From a bacterium (GTDB lineage Bacteria; Zhuqueibacterota; QNDG01; DTFT01): a stretch of 47,268 nt of DNA. Positions 1 to 7,627 of the stretch are shown here, piece by piece. The notes below the pieces were generated by a model that was given only the letters and a program-made list of their open reading frames with translations, was not told the DNA's origin and did no database searches. The translations under genes were made by a program, and so were the position numbers. The stretch covers positions 1 through 47,268 of the forward strand of contig JAFGAX010000206.1 of NCBI GenBank assembly GCA_016933415.1. Direction: 5' to 3'. The first letter of the stretch is position 1; each line of letters begins with the position of its first letter.

Positions 1-492
1 GAACGGGATCTCGAATTCCGGTCCCATGCGGATGCGCTGGCCCCGTTCGTCCACGGATTCTATAGGAAACTCGGGAAGAAGGAGGGGTGGCTCCGGCCCG
101 AAATGGACCGGGAATATGCGGATCTTCCGGACGAATACCGGGACGACAATCGCGCGGCAGCGGCGAGAATATCAGACGTCGTTTCTCTGGTCGGACTGTA
201 CGTCGTTCCCGAATCGCACCCGTCCTCCGACCCGCCTGATGCGGCACGGGAAGCCGTCGAACAGAACATCGAGATCCTGGCCGAAGCCGAGCACGATGGA
301 TGGATGCGATACAAGATTCAGAACGGGTGGACGTTCGGCGAAAAGAGGGATGATGCCCTGAAAGTGCACGACTGCCTGAAGCCCTATCGTGAACTGTCGG
401 AGTGTGAGAAGGAGAAGGACAGGAACACGGCCAAAAACTACATGGGCATCATCCGCGAGGCGAAATTCAAGATGGTGACCGATCTGGGGTGA
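1..492 (+). CDS. RyR-domain protein, C-terminal part (5' end outside window)
   Basis: The frame is open from base 1 to the TGA at 490-492, so this is the last 163 codons of a longer gene; the ATG at 103 in the ORF track is internal. The C-terminal half is a bacterial RyR domain: EAEHDGWMRYKIQNGW, then FGEKRDD, then a Lys-His and LKPY...L...EK series. Before it lies a DNRAAAARI segment that matches the SNRDQAAYAV segment of the RyR protein ending at 28759. RyR domains in bacteria are predicted ligand sensors, often next to SLOG, TIR and KTN domains. The gene converges on the 1440-residue TPR gene. Its N-terminal domain, and therefore its output, cannot be seen here. Confidence 0.85.
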   Translation, partial: ERDLEFRSHADALAPFVHGFYRKLGKKEGWLRPEMDREYADLPDEYRDDNRAAAARISDVVSLVGLYVVPESHPSSDPPDAAREAVEQNIEILAEAEHDGWMRYKIQNGWTFGEKRDDALKVHDCLKPYRELSECEKEKDRNTAKNYMGIIREAKFKMVTDLG

Positions 493-548
493 CGGAGAAC
501 CGGCCAGGGGACCGTCGGGGAGGACCGGAGAAGAACCGGCCGGCGCCG

Positions 549-566
549 CGCGGGACGGGTCCCGCG
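549..566. terminator. hairpin in the convergent gap, possible bidirectional terminator
   Basis: The 132-base gap between the convergent RyR and TPR genes contains a perfect 8-bp inverted repeat, CGCGGGAC/GTCCCGCG, with only two bases between the arms. It is followed by the palindrome CGGTTTAAACCG at 565-576. There is no U-tract, so intrinsic termination is only a possibility. Nothing else is seen in this gap. Confidence 0.3.
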
Positions 567-624
567 GTTTAAACCGTTCCTCCACGGCGCGTCACCGCAC
601 GGCGCCCGCAGGGCGTCGTCGGAT

Positions 625-3600
625 CTAGAGACCTTTCAGCACGTCGGTGATGTTGTCGCGCATTTTAACAGCCTGTTCTTTCATGTCCCCGTCGGGGCCT
701 TCCTTGATGAACCGCTGAAAATGAGAAAACGCCTTCTGCAGATCGCCCTTTCCGCGGTCCCCCGATCCCCCCTGGAACTTCTTGGCGGCCGACCGGAAGC
801 AACAGAAGCCGAGATAATAGACGCCGTGCAGGTTGTCCGGATCCCTTTTCAGAATATCCTCGAGGCAGGGAATCAGGCCTTCACATTTCTCCGGCGTGTC
901 CAGCTGGCCTGCGGGCGCGAGCGCGGCGGCCACCATGAGCTGGCGTTTATTTTCGATGACACCGGCTTCGTTCTCCTGCCGGGTCTCGCGTGTGTCCCCG
1001 GATTCGGCCCCGGAGGCCTTCGAAGCGGAGCGGAGGGCGGTCGTGATGTCCCCGTCAATGAGGGGAATCAGGGAATGCCCCTCGTCGGGTTTGCCCTTGA
1101 TCCATTGATGGTAAACGCCCAGTAATTCCTGAATGACGTTGAAGACGTCTGATGTCTTCTCCAGTTCCTTGAGGAGAAGATTCCGGGCGGTCTTGTATTC
1201 CTTCTTCCCCAGGGCGCCGGCGACCAGGGCGGAACCTTTCAGCTTCGCCAGGATCTCCCGGCTCTCCTTGACGCCCTTCGCGCTGAATCCCCGTTCGACG
1301 CATTTCTCCAGAAGGGGAACGGCCTCCTTCGCCTTTCCGATCCTCGAATAAAGCGCGGCGCACAACCGCGCGGGGCCCGTCATCTCGGGGAAATCGATGC
1401 ACCAGCGGCGCAACGCCGACACCGCTTCGAGTATCTTATCTTCCGGAAGGCTCCCCTCCCCGAAAATGGATTGTACGGATTCCGGATAGTAGGGACGCGG
1501 ATCGTCCAGCAGCCTCGCCAGGTTGCGGCCGTTCTCGTCCGGGCCTTTTTCCCACTCGGAGCAGATTTTCCTCCAGAACCTTTTCTGCGTTGAAAACGAG
1601 CCGCGGAGCGACTCGAACCGTTTCGGATCCGGTTTGTTGATGAGGGACCCCCAGATCCGCATGCAGATGATGGAGAGGAATGAATCGAGAAGTTCCGTCT
1701 TTCCCTGGAGCAGTTCGTGATATTCGTTGGCGACTTTTTTGACCGCCGATTCGACGATCTCCTTCTGGAACTGCGTCGGAATGTCGTTCAGACGATCGAG
1801 TATGGCCAGTGATTCGAACGATTTCAACTCCGTTCCCCAGTCGATGGTCGATCGGCGGGCCGAACCGTCATCTGCGGGAAGGTAGAAAAAGCCGTAGAAG
1901 AACTGGAATTTCAGCCTGTAGACGTCCTCGATCCACTGGATCAGCCGGCTTTCGTCGTCGTGGTAATACGGATTGTTTTCGAGGGTCAGCCCCTCGGTTT
2001 TTCCGCAAAACGCGACGGCGGATTGGAGCTTCGAGGCGCACGCGCCGCGGAATCCCCTGCCGATCCGTTCCGGCAGTTCGGGGAGAATCCGGTCGACGAA
2101 CTGGAGTAACGTGTCCGAGTATCCGATTTTCACCGGTTTGGCGCCGGGGTCGTCGGCGTCCTTTCCGTTCCCCTCCGGCGGCCGGCTTTTCTGCAGGGAC
2201 CGGTCGCAGCCCAGCAGAATGACGGGCGTCCGGATTTCGAACCAGCGATTGAGAAATTCCGCCTGTTTGTGGACGACAAATTCCTGGAGCGAGCCCGGAC
2301 TGTTGAGAAGGTCGATCAGCTTGCGGCCGCGGCCCTTGTGGTCGGGGGTCTTGTCCCGGCCGTCCCAGAGGAATCCGTTCGCGAAAGCCGACGCGAAATC
2401 CCGGTGAAACACGGACCGGTCGGCCGCGGAAACGCGCGGGTTGTCCGCGGCGATCGCGTGGAAGTACAGTACCTCGCAATAGGACTTCCAGGACAGAAGG
2501 GTCCTGCCGTGGTCCGAAGAGACGAGCGTGTCGGCCACGGCGATGTTTTTCAGGGCGGGCAGGCAGAGTCTGTCGATGGACAGGCAATTCCGCCAGATCT
2601 CGCGGGCCCGGTCCAGTCGGCCGAGGCGATGGAAGCCGCCGGCCGCCTTCATGTGAACGGAGAGCTCGAGGAGCCGCAGTTCGGGAAGGGAACGCTGCTC
2701 TTCGCTGTATTCTTCGAAAGTGGCCATGCTCAGGCCGACGACCCGGTCCATCTCCCCGTCCGTGATTTCGAGCGCCCGCCTCAGGCCAGTGAGTCCAGAC
2801 AGGGATGATGCGTCAATGCCGCTTTTGGACGGTTCCGATGCGCCCGCGGACGCCCCGGGCGCGGAGGCGGCCGCCGGAAGAGACAGTTTCAATAAGTGCC
2901 GGCCGAACCGGCCCTGCGCCGTCAGATGATCCTTGAAGCGGGATTCGAGTTCGGTCGACTTCCTTTCCAGGGTCTGATCCTGCGCGGCCCGGCGGCGGAC
3001 GGAGGAGATGCGCTGGACGGCCGATTCGCATTTTTTAGGCAGGGAGTCGATGAACAGCCGGATTTCCAGGGAGAGGGCGGCCTGTTCGGGCGTCAGCGTT
3101 CCGGAGGGTGCCCCGTTCCCGGTCATTTTCTTCAGGAGGGCCCAGTAGGATTCGATCCTTCCGGAGATGTCCTTGGATTCCGCCTCGAGCGCGTCCAGAA
3201 GGACCGCGGGGGATTCGGAAGCCTCCGGCTTCCCTTCCGGGGCGGGCAGCTCCGTCGCATCGATGGTCGAGGACCACTCCGCGAACCGGGGTGTGGCCGC
3301 TTCCGCCGGAGCTCCGGTCGGGACGGTCATGGCGGGCAGCCGGCCGCCGATCCGCGCATGGATCTTTTTCAGGTTTGCCGGCGGATTGAGCTCGTTGAAT
3401 GCCTTCTTGCATTCCTCCAGTTTCAGGGTGAAGGCGTTGCGCCGCATTTCCGCCGGCGCGGAGGGATGCAGCGCGGCGTCCAGATCCTCAGAGGGAATTC
3501 CGAGAATCTGCTTCTGAAGCCGGTCGACGCAGGCAACTCCGGCCGAGGCCGCTTCCGTAAGCCGGTTCAGGTCGCCGGTGAAAGTCTCGTAGTCCTTCCG

Positions 3601-4947
3601 GACCTGGGCGGCGGCCTCCGCGGCCGCGGCGGACTGCAAACGGGGCTCCAGGTCGCCCTTCAGCAGGTCGAAGCCCTCCTGGACCCGTTTTTTCAGATTC
3701 TGGTGGCATACATCAAGGCGGTTGAGAATGTCCCGGGCCGCTTCCGGCGTGACGCGCTGGATCTCGGCCTCCGGGGCGGCGTCGGCGATGGGCGCCGGGG
3801 GAGGGGTGTCCATGTTCTTCGCCGCGCTGATCAGCTTCTGGATCAGAACACCGGCTTTTTGTTCCGTTTCTGCGTCGGATTCGTCCCGGGCGGACGGGTC
3901 CAGAAGCTGCCGCGCAGAGCGGTACGCCCCGGTCGCGGGAAAATCGAACTTGCGCCAGAGCAGCCGGCTCTGATGAATCATCGCGATGAGCAGGGGCGGA
4001 AGCCCGCGCTCGGACAACGAATCGGACAGGGCCCGGGAAAGATTCTCGATCGGCGTTTCGAAAAGGGAACAGACATGATCCAGGAGTTCCAACGCCTCGG
4101 CGTCCGCGCTGGAATCGATTTTTCCCATCAGCCTCCGGATGGAAGCGACCGGGTATCCGATGATCATCCATTGGATCGCGATGACGACAAAGGCCGTGGT
4201 CCCCGCCCTTCGGGATCCGGCCTGCCGGAGAATGCCGTCCAGCAGGGGTTTGAGGGCATCCATCTGCCTGCGGCTGGCCCCCTGTTCGAGATTCCTCTCC
4301 GCTTCCAGGTCGATGACCCCGGACCACCGGCATTGATCCACGCCGCTCAGACGTTCGACGGTCCGTTCGTCCGGGGAATCCGTCTCCTTTCCGGATTTGA
4401 CGGAGGGTGCGCCGGCGCGCGGTGCCGCCGTTTTGCCGCCTTTCCGGGATTCAGCCTCGATGGAGGCGAGGCTTCTGGGCGGGGTGAAATTGAGAAGATC
4501 CTTTTCGAATGAATTTTCCCGTCCGCGGATTTTCAGGAATATCCGGTCCGCCTTTTTACGCAGGGCGTCGGGTTCATATTCCGAGTTGCCTGTGTAACGG
4601 TCGTTCAGTTCGTGCTGCAGAAGACCGATGTGGGCCCAGAGCCGGTGGCTGGTCGGACACAGCTTCACCGCTTCCTTCAGCCAGCGGACCGCCTGGTCCA
4701 GGCTGCCGAGGGACATGTGAATGCGGGAGAGATGATAGGCGTATCGGGGATTCGTGTCGTCGATGCCTCGGGCTTCCATGAGACGGGCGATCGCGTCCTG
4801 CGCGGCCGTTCGGGGGTGCAGGGCCAGCCGGAACAGAGACTCCGCGAGCGCCTCGGCGCATTCGAACGTACTGCCGGTTTTCCGTTCCCCGCGGAGTTTC
4901 TCGACGATCCGTTCGAGTCTGTCGATGTCGCAGATCATCTTTTTCAT
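625..4947 (-). CDS. giant TPR and coiled-coil protein (1440 aa)
   Basis: This is the last gene of the minus operon; it starts one base after the TIR gene stop, so it is probably translationally coupled. Residues about 35-130 look like TPR units (for example AYHLSRIHMSLGSLDQAVRW). A central part of about 400-720 is rich in charged helices and probably forms coiled coils. Further TPR-like segments lie near 1230-1300 and at the C-terminus (GVYYLGFCCFRSAAKKF). No signal peptide, membrane segment or enzymatic motif was seen. Such scaffolds often hold signalling complexes together, and here the obvious partners are the TIR, pseudokinase and chaperone genes of the same operon. Function is otherwise unknown; the long open frame and coupling make it a real gene. 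Confidence 0.85.
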   Translation of the reverse strand: MKKMICDIDRLERIVEKLRGERKTGSTFECAEALAESLFRLALHPRTAAQDAIARLMEARGIDDTNPRYAYHLSRIHMSLGSLDQAVRWLKEAVKLCPTSHRLWAHIGLLQHELNDRYTGNSEYEPDALRKKADRIFLKIRGRENSFEKDLLNFTPPRSLASIEAESRKGGKTAAPRAGAPSVKSGKETDSPDERTVERLSGVDQCRWSGVIDLEAERNLEQGASRRQMDALKPLLDGILRQAGSRRAGTTAFVVIAIQWMIIGYPVASIRRLMGKIDSSADAEALELLDHVCSLFETPIENLSRALSDSLSERGLPPLLIAMIHQSRLLWRKFDFPATGAYRSARQLLDPSARDESDAETEQKAGVLIQKLISAAKNMDTPPPAPIADAAPEAEIQRVTPEAARDILNRLDVCHQNLKKRVQEGFDLLKGDLEPRLQSAAAAEAAAQVRKDYETFTGDLNRLTEAASAGVACVDRLQKQILGIPSEDLDAALHPSAPAEMRRNAFTLKLEECKKAFNELNPPANLKKIHARIGGRLPAMTVPTGAPAEAATPRFAEWSSTIDATELPAPEGKPEASESPAVLLDALEAESKDISGRIESYWALLKKMTGNGAPSGTLTPEQAALSLEIRLFIDSLPKKCESAVQRISSVRRRAAQDQTLERKSTELESRFKDHLTAQGRFGRHLLKLSLPAAASAPGASAGASEPSKSGIDASSLSGLTGLRRALEITDGEMDRVVGLSMATFEEYSEEQRSLPELRLLELSVHMKAAGGFHRLGRLDRAREIWRNCLSIDRLCLPALKNIAVADTLVSSDHGRTLLSWKSYCEVLYFHAIAADNPRVSAADRSVFHRDFASAFANGFLWDGRDKTPDHKGRGRKLIDLLNSPGSLQEFVVHKQAEFLNRWFEIRTPVILLGCDRSLQKSRPPEGNGKDADDPGAKPVKIGYSDTLLQFVDRILPELPERIGRGFRGACASKLQSAVAFCGKTEGLTLENNPYYHDDESRLIQWIEDVYRLKFQFFYGFFYLPADDGSARRSTIDWGTELKSFESLAILDRLNDIPTQFQKEIVESAVKKVANEYHELLQGKTELLDSFLSIICMRIWGSLINKPDPKRFESLRGSFSTQKRFWRKICSEWEKGPDENGRNLARLLDDPRPYYPESVQSIFGEGSLPEDKILEAVSALRRWCIDFPEMTGPARLCAALYSRIGKAKEAVPLLEKCVERGFSAKGVKESREILAKLKGSALVAGALGKKEYKTARNLLLKELEKTSDVFNVIQELLGVYHQWIKGKPDEGHSLIPLIDGDITTALRSASKASGAESGDTRETRQENEAGVIENKRQLMVAAALAPAGQLDTPEKCEGLIPCLEDILKRDPDNLHGVYYLGFCCFRSAAKKFQGGSGDRGKGDLQKAFSHFQRFIKEGPDGDMKEQAVKMRDNITDVLKGL

Positions 4948-4948
4948 G

Positions 4949-6697
4949 CTATGCCTTTCCGAGGAGGGCCTGTAACCGCGATCCGTCGGAGATCCGGATC
5001 CCCTCCGGCGAACCGAGCGCCAGTGCGGTCATGCGGGGATCAAAACTGATCGTTCCGCCGGCGTGCGTGTAGACGATCTGGCTGTTTTTCAGGAGCGCGA
5101 ACGTGCCGTCCGGATAGATGAAGGTGGCATAGGCGTCGTCTCCCAGCGATCCGGCGCAGAAAGGCACGGCGCCCTGCGTCGAGTGGAACTTGTGGCGCGG
5201 GAGCAGCTGTTCGTCCAAAAACATCCCGCTGCCCGCGTCGTCCAGCGCCATGATCCGGTCGTTCAGCGGCATGGCGTGGAGGATGTTCGACAGATTGGAG
5301 CGCCAGGGCGTCATTATCACGTTGGGTACGTCGAATTGATAGAGTTTCTTCTCGCCGATGATCACGATGTGGTCCCTGAAGCATTTCATGCCGGCGATTG
5401 AATGTTCCACTGGAAATTGCCGGTCGGGCCGGTCGCCCTGATAGACGGTGAAACCGCCCTGGAAATCGACGATATAGACGTTGTGCCCGTCCGATTCGAA
5501 ATCCAGGATTCCCGCCGGATGCTTGAAGACCAGGGCCGTTTCGCCGGACGCGGGGTCCAGCCGGAGCAGGTCGCCGTTCCACATGCCGACGAGCATCTGC
5601 CCGCCGGCGAGAACGACGTTTCCGGGGATGGCGTACGTGGGCTCGTTCGGCTTGGGCGGGACTTCCCGGATTTCGCCGCTCTCGCGGATGAACAGGAGCC
5701 GTCCGCTCCACTCCGCGAGCACCATGCGGTCTCCGACGCTCCGGACGATCTTCGGCCTGGAGTGGATCGCCGACCGGCCGAGCGCAAGGCCGTTCCGATC
5801 GTAGAGCCGGATGGCGGAGGCGTCGATGACCGCGAAGGTCTTTCCGGACTCGAAGAAATAGACTCTCGACTCCCCGGGAGGGTCGCCGGCGGGAACGACG
5901 ACCCCCTGCGGACGGCCGCCTCCACCCGTGATCGCGGCCTCCTCCTTTTTCGTCTCCACAACGGAAAAAGCGGCGCTGGTGGCGGGCTGATAGCCTTCGG
6001 CCTTGGCCGTGAGGCTGACCCGGCCCGCGGGCTGCCGGAACGAAATGTCGGGGAAAACGGCCGTTCCGCCGGACGTTTTCTGCCTCAGCGTGCCCTGCAG
6101 ACCCTCGCAGTCGGCCGTCAATTCGACGATTCCCTCCTCGAATCCCGCCTGACCCCGGTCGGACAGCGCGACGGATACGGGCGGCAGCGTGATGTTGATC
6201 GCCGTGTCGGAGGGCTGGGTCGTCATTTCGAGAAGACGGATGTCCCGGGAGACGGACAGGCCAATGTTATGGATCAGGCGCGGGAACCAGTCATCGGGCT
6301 GTTCCTGAACGTCCAGGTAGTGGATGTGGTCGATGATGATGGGGATCTGGTCCTTGGCCTCGTGTTCCAGAAGAATCGGATTGATCTTGCCGGCCTTACC
6401 CGTCGGATCGGCCTGCAGCGCCTTCGTGAGTTCCCACCGCGTCATGCTTTTGGAGAAAAAAGTCCTGGAATACACGATGATCACGCGATGGCTGTTCATT
6501 ATCGCCTTGGCCAGCGCCTCCAGATAATTCTCCCCCGGTTTGACGCCCATGTCGGACTGGTCCAGAAACACCTTCGGGCGCTTTCCGTCGGGCATCAGGC
6601 ATTGGGTCAGGGGTGTGTAGAGGGAGTCTCGGACCCAGGCGTAATCCTCGCGCGCGTAGCTGATGAAGATGTCGTAGGTGAATTCGCTGTTTTCCAC
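4949..6697 (-). CDS. TIR domain protein with Ig-like and propeller-like C-terminal region
   Basis: Residues 6-150 form a TIR domain: YDIFISYAREDYAWV opens it, and VFLDQSDMGVKPGENY and RVIIVYSRTFFSKS follow. Glu89 in MTRWELTKAL aligns with the catalytic Glu of NAD-cleaving TIR domains (the WCxxE position), so NADase or cyclic ADP-ribose synthase activity is plausible. Residues about 175-245 look like an Ig or carboxypeptidase-regulatory-like beta domain. Residues about 275-582 consist of short beta-rich repeats such as VVLAGGQMLVGMWNGDLLRL, resembling a PQQ/WD-type propeller. The start is GTG with GAGAGG upstream. No signal peptide is seen, so it should be cytoplasmic. It is the most likely toxic effector or messenger producer of the operon. 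The TIR assignment is firm; activity is inferred. Confidence 0.92.
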   Translation of the reverse strand: MENSEFTYDIFISYAREDYAWVRDSLYTPLTQCLMPDGKRPKVFLDQSDMGVKPGENYLEALAKAIMNSHRVIIVYSRTFFSKSMTRWELTKALQADPTGKAGKINPILLEHEAKDQIPIIIDHIHYLDVQEQPDDWFPRLIHNIGLSVSRDIRLLEMTTQPSDTAINITLPPVSVALSDRGQAGFEEGIVELTADCEGLQGTLRQKTSGGTAVFPDISFRQPAGRVSLTAKAEGYQPATSAAFSVVETKKEEAAITGGGGRPQGVVVPAGDPPGESRVYFFESGKTFAVIDASAIRLYDRNGLALGRSAIHSRPKIVRSVGDRMVLAEWSGRLLFIRESGEIREVPPKPNEPTYAIPGNVVLAGGQMLVGMWNGDLLRLDPASGETALVFKHPAGILDFESDGHNVYIVDFQGGFTVYQGDRPDRQFPVEHSIAGMKCFRDHIVIIGEKKLYQFDVPNVIMTPWRSNLSNILHAMPLNDRIMALDDAGSGMFLDEQLLPRHKFHSTQGAVPFCAGSLGDDAYATFIYPDGTFALLKNSQIVYTHAGGTISFDPRMTALALGSPEGIRISDGSRLQALLGKA

Positions 6698-6749
6698 GGA
6701 ATACCTCTCGAGACTGGTCGGCGTCCGTTCGTTCGGGGAGACCGGCGCG

Positions 6750-7616
6750 TTATCGGCCGAACCGGCGCAACGACGACTGGAAGTGGCCTGCCCGGACGAA
6801 ATCCATCAGGGCGTTGATTCTGTACGGGACGAACGGATGGCCGGCGTTCATGCTGATCGGCCCGGCGACCGGGGCCGTGGCCAGAAGCGGATATTGAACC
6901 GACAGGTATTTTTCAAGGTCCACGCGCCTGGCGAGCACCGCGCTTTTCAGCGCGACGGACAGGAGGGCGGAGGCGGCCTGTTTCCAGTCGCCGCACATCA
7001 GGAGGCCCATCCGGTCGCACCGGATCTCCATGCTCCGGCAGTTCGCCATGACCTGGCGGTACACGTTCATCCATTTCCGGCCGGGGAGAACGCGTTCCAG
7101 GGTCTCTTGCTGGTTGTTGTCCACGAGATCCCGGATCAGGAAGCCCAGCGACATGTCGCGGCTCCATTCCGATGTGTAGCTCAGCAGATGCCCCGTTTCA
7201 TGGCCGATCACGAAGGCCAGTTCCACCTCGCTGAGGCTTTCGACCAGGCGGGTTCCCAGCAGCATGATGGGGCGCTTCTGGCTGACCACGCTGACCGCGG
7301 ACCAGGAGTCGATTCCGCGGCGGCCCATGTCCGAGACGATGTACACCTCGGGTCTGGCCCATCCCGACTGGCTGTACAGGTATTCGAAAAGACGGTCCAG
7401 TCCGGGCAGCAGCCTGTAGTCGACCAGCAGTCCCCCGTCCAGGCCCATGATCCGGATCTTTTCGGTCCATTCGTCGTGCCTGGCCTCATAGCGGTCCAGG
7501 CCCGGCACCCGGGCCTCAACGGGGGTCAGGGGAACGGATTCCCAGAGCTGATTGAGATCGATGGCTCCCAGGCGGGGCAGGGATTCAATGCAGATGTCCT
7601 TGGAAGTGAGGTCCAC
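6750..7616 (-). CDS. M48-like zinc metallopeptidase without membrane segments
   Basis: The zinc motif HETGH is at residues 139-143 in VELAFVIGHETGHLLSY. A third zinc ligand is probable in MEIRCDRMGL near residue 206, the ExxxD pattern of M48 peptidases. The fold around it (PEVYIVSDMG, PIMLLGTRLVESLSE) also follows M48. Unlike HtpX or Ste24 it has no transmembrane helices or signal peptide, so it is predicted to be cytosolic. Translation starts at GTG, with GGGGCGG overlapping the stop of the upstream gene. Soluble peptidases in conflict operons can act as effectors or activate partners by cleavage; the substrate here is unknown. Confidence 0.88.
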   Translation of the reverse strand: MDLTSKDICIESLPRLGAIDLNQLWESVPLTPVEARVPGLDRYEARHDEWTEKIRIMGLDGGLLVDYRLLPGLDRLFEYLYSQSGWARPEVYIVSDMGRRGIDSWSAVSVVSQKRPIMLLGTRLVESLSEVELAFVIGHETGHLLSYTSEWSRDMSLGFLIRDLVDNNQQETLERVLPGRKWMNVYRQVMANCRSMEIRCDRMGLLMCGDWKQAASALLSVALKSAVLARRVDLEKYLSVQYPLLATAPVAGPISMNAGHPFVPYRINALMDFVRAGHFQSSLRRFGR

Positions 7617-7627
7617 GCCGGCCGCCC

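Noticed and set aside
2896-4512. 538-residue plus-strand ORF opposite the giant TPR gene
   Set aside because: Gly/Arg/Pro-rich shadow of a GC-rich gene with no motifs; the minus-strand frame has TPR helices and tight operon packing.
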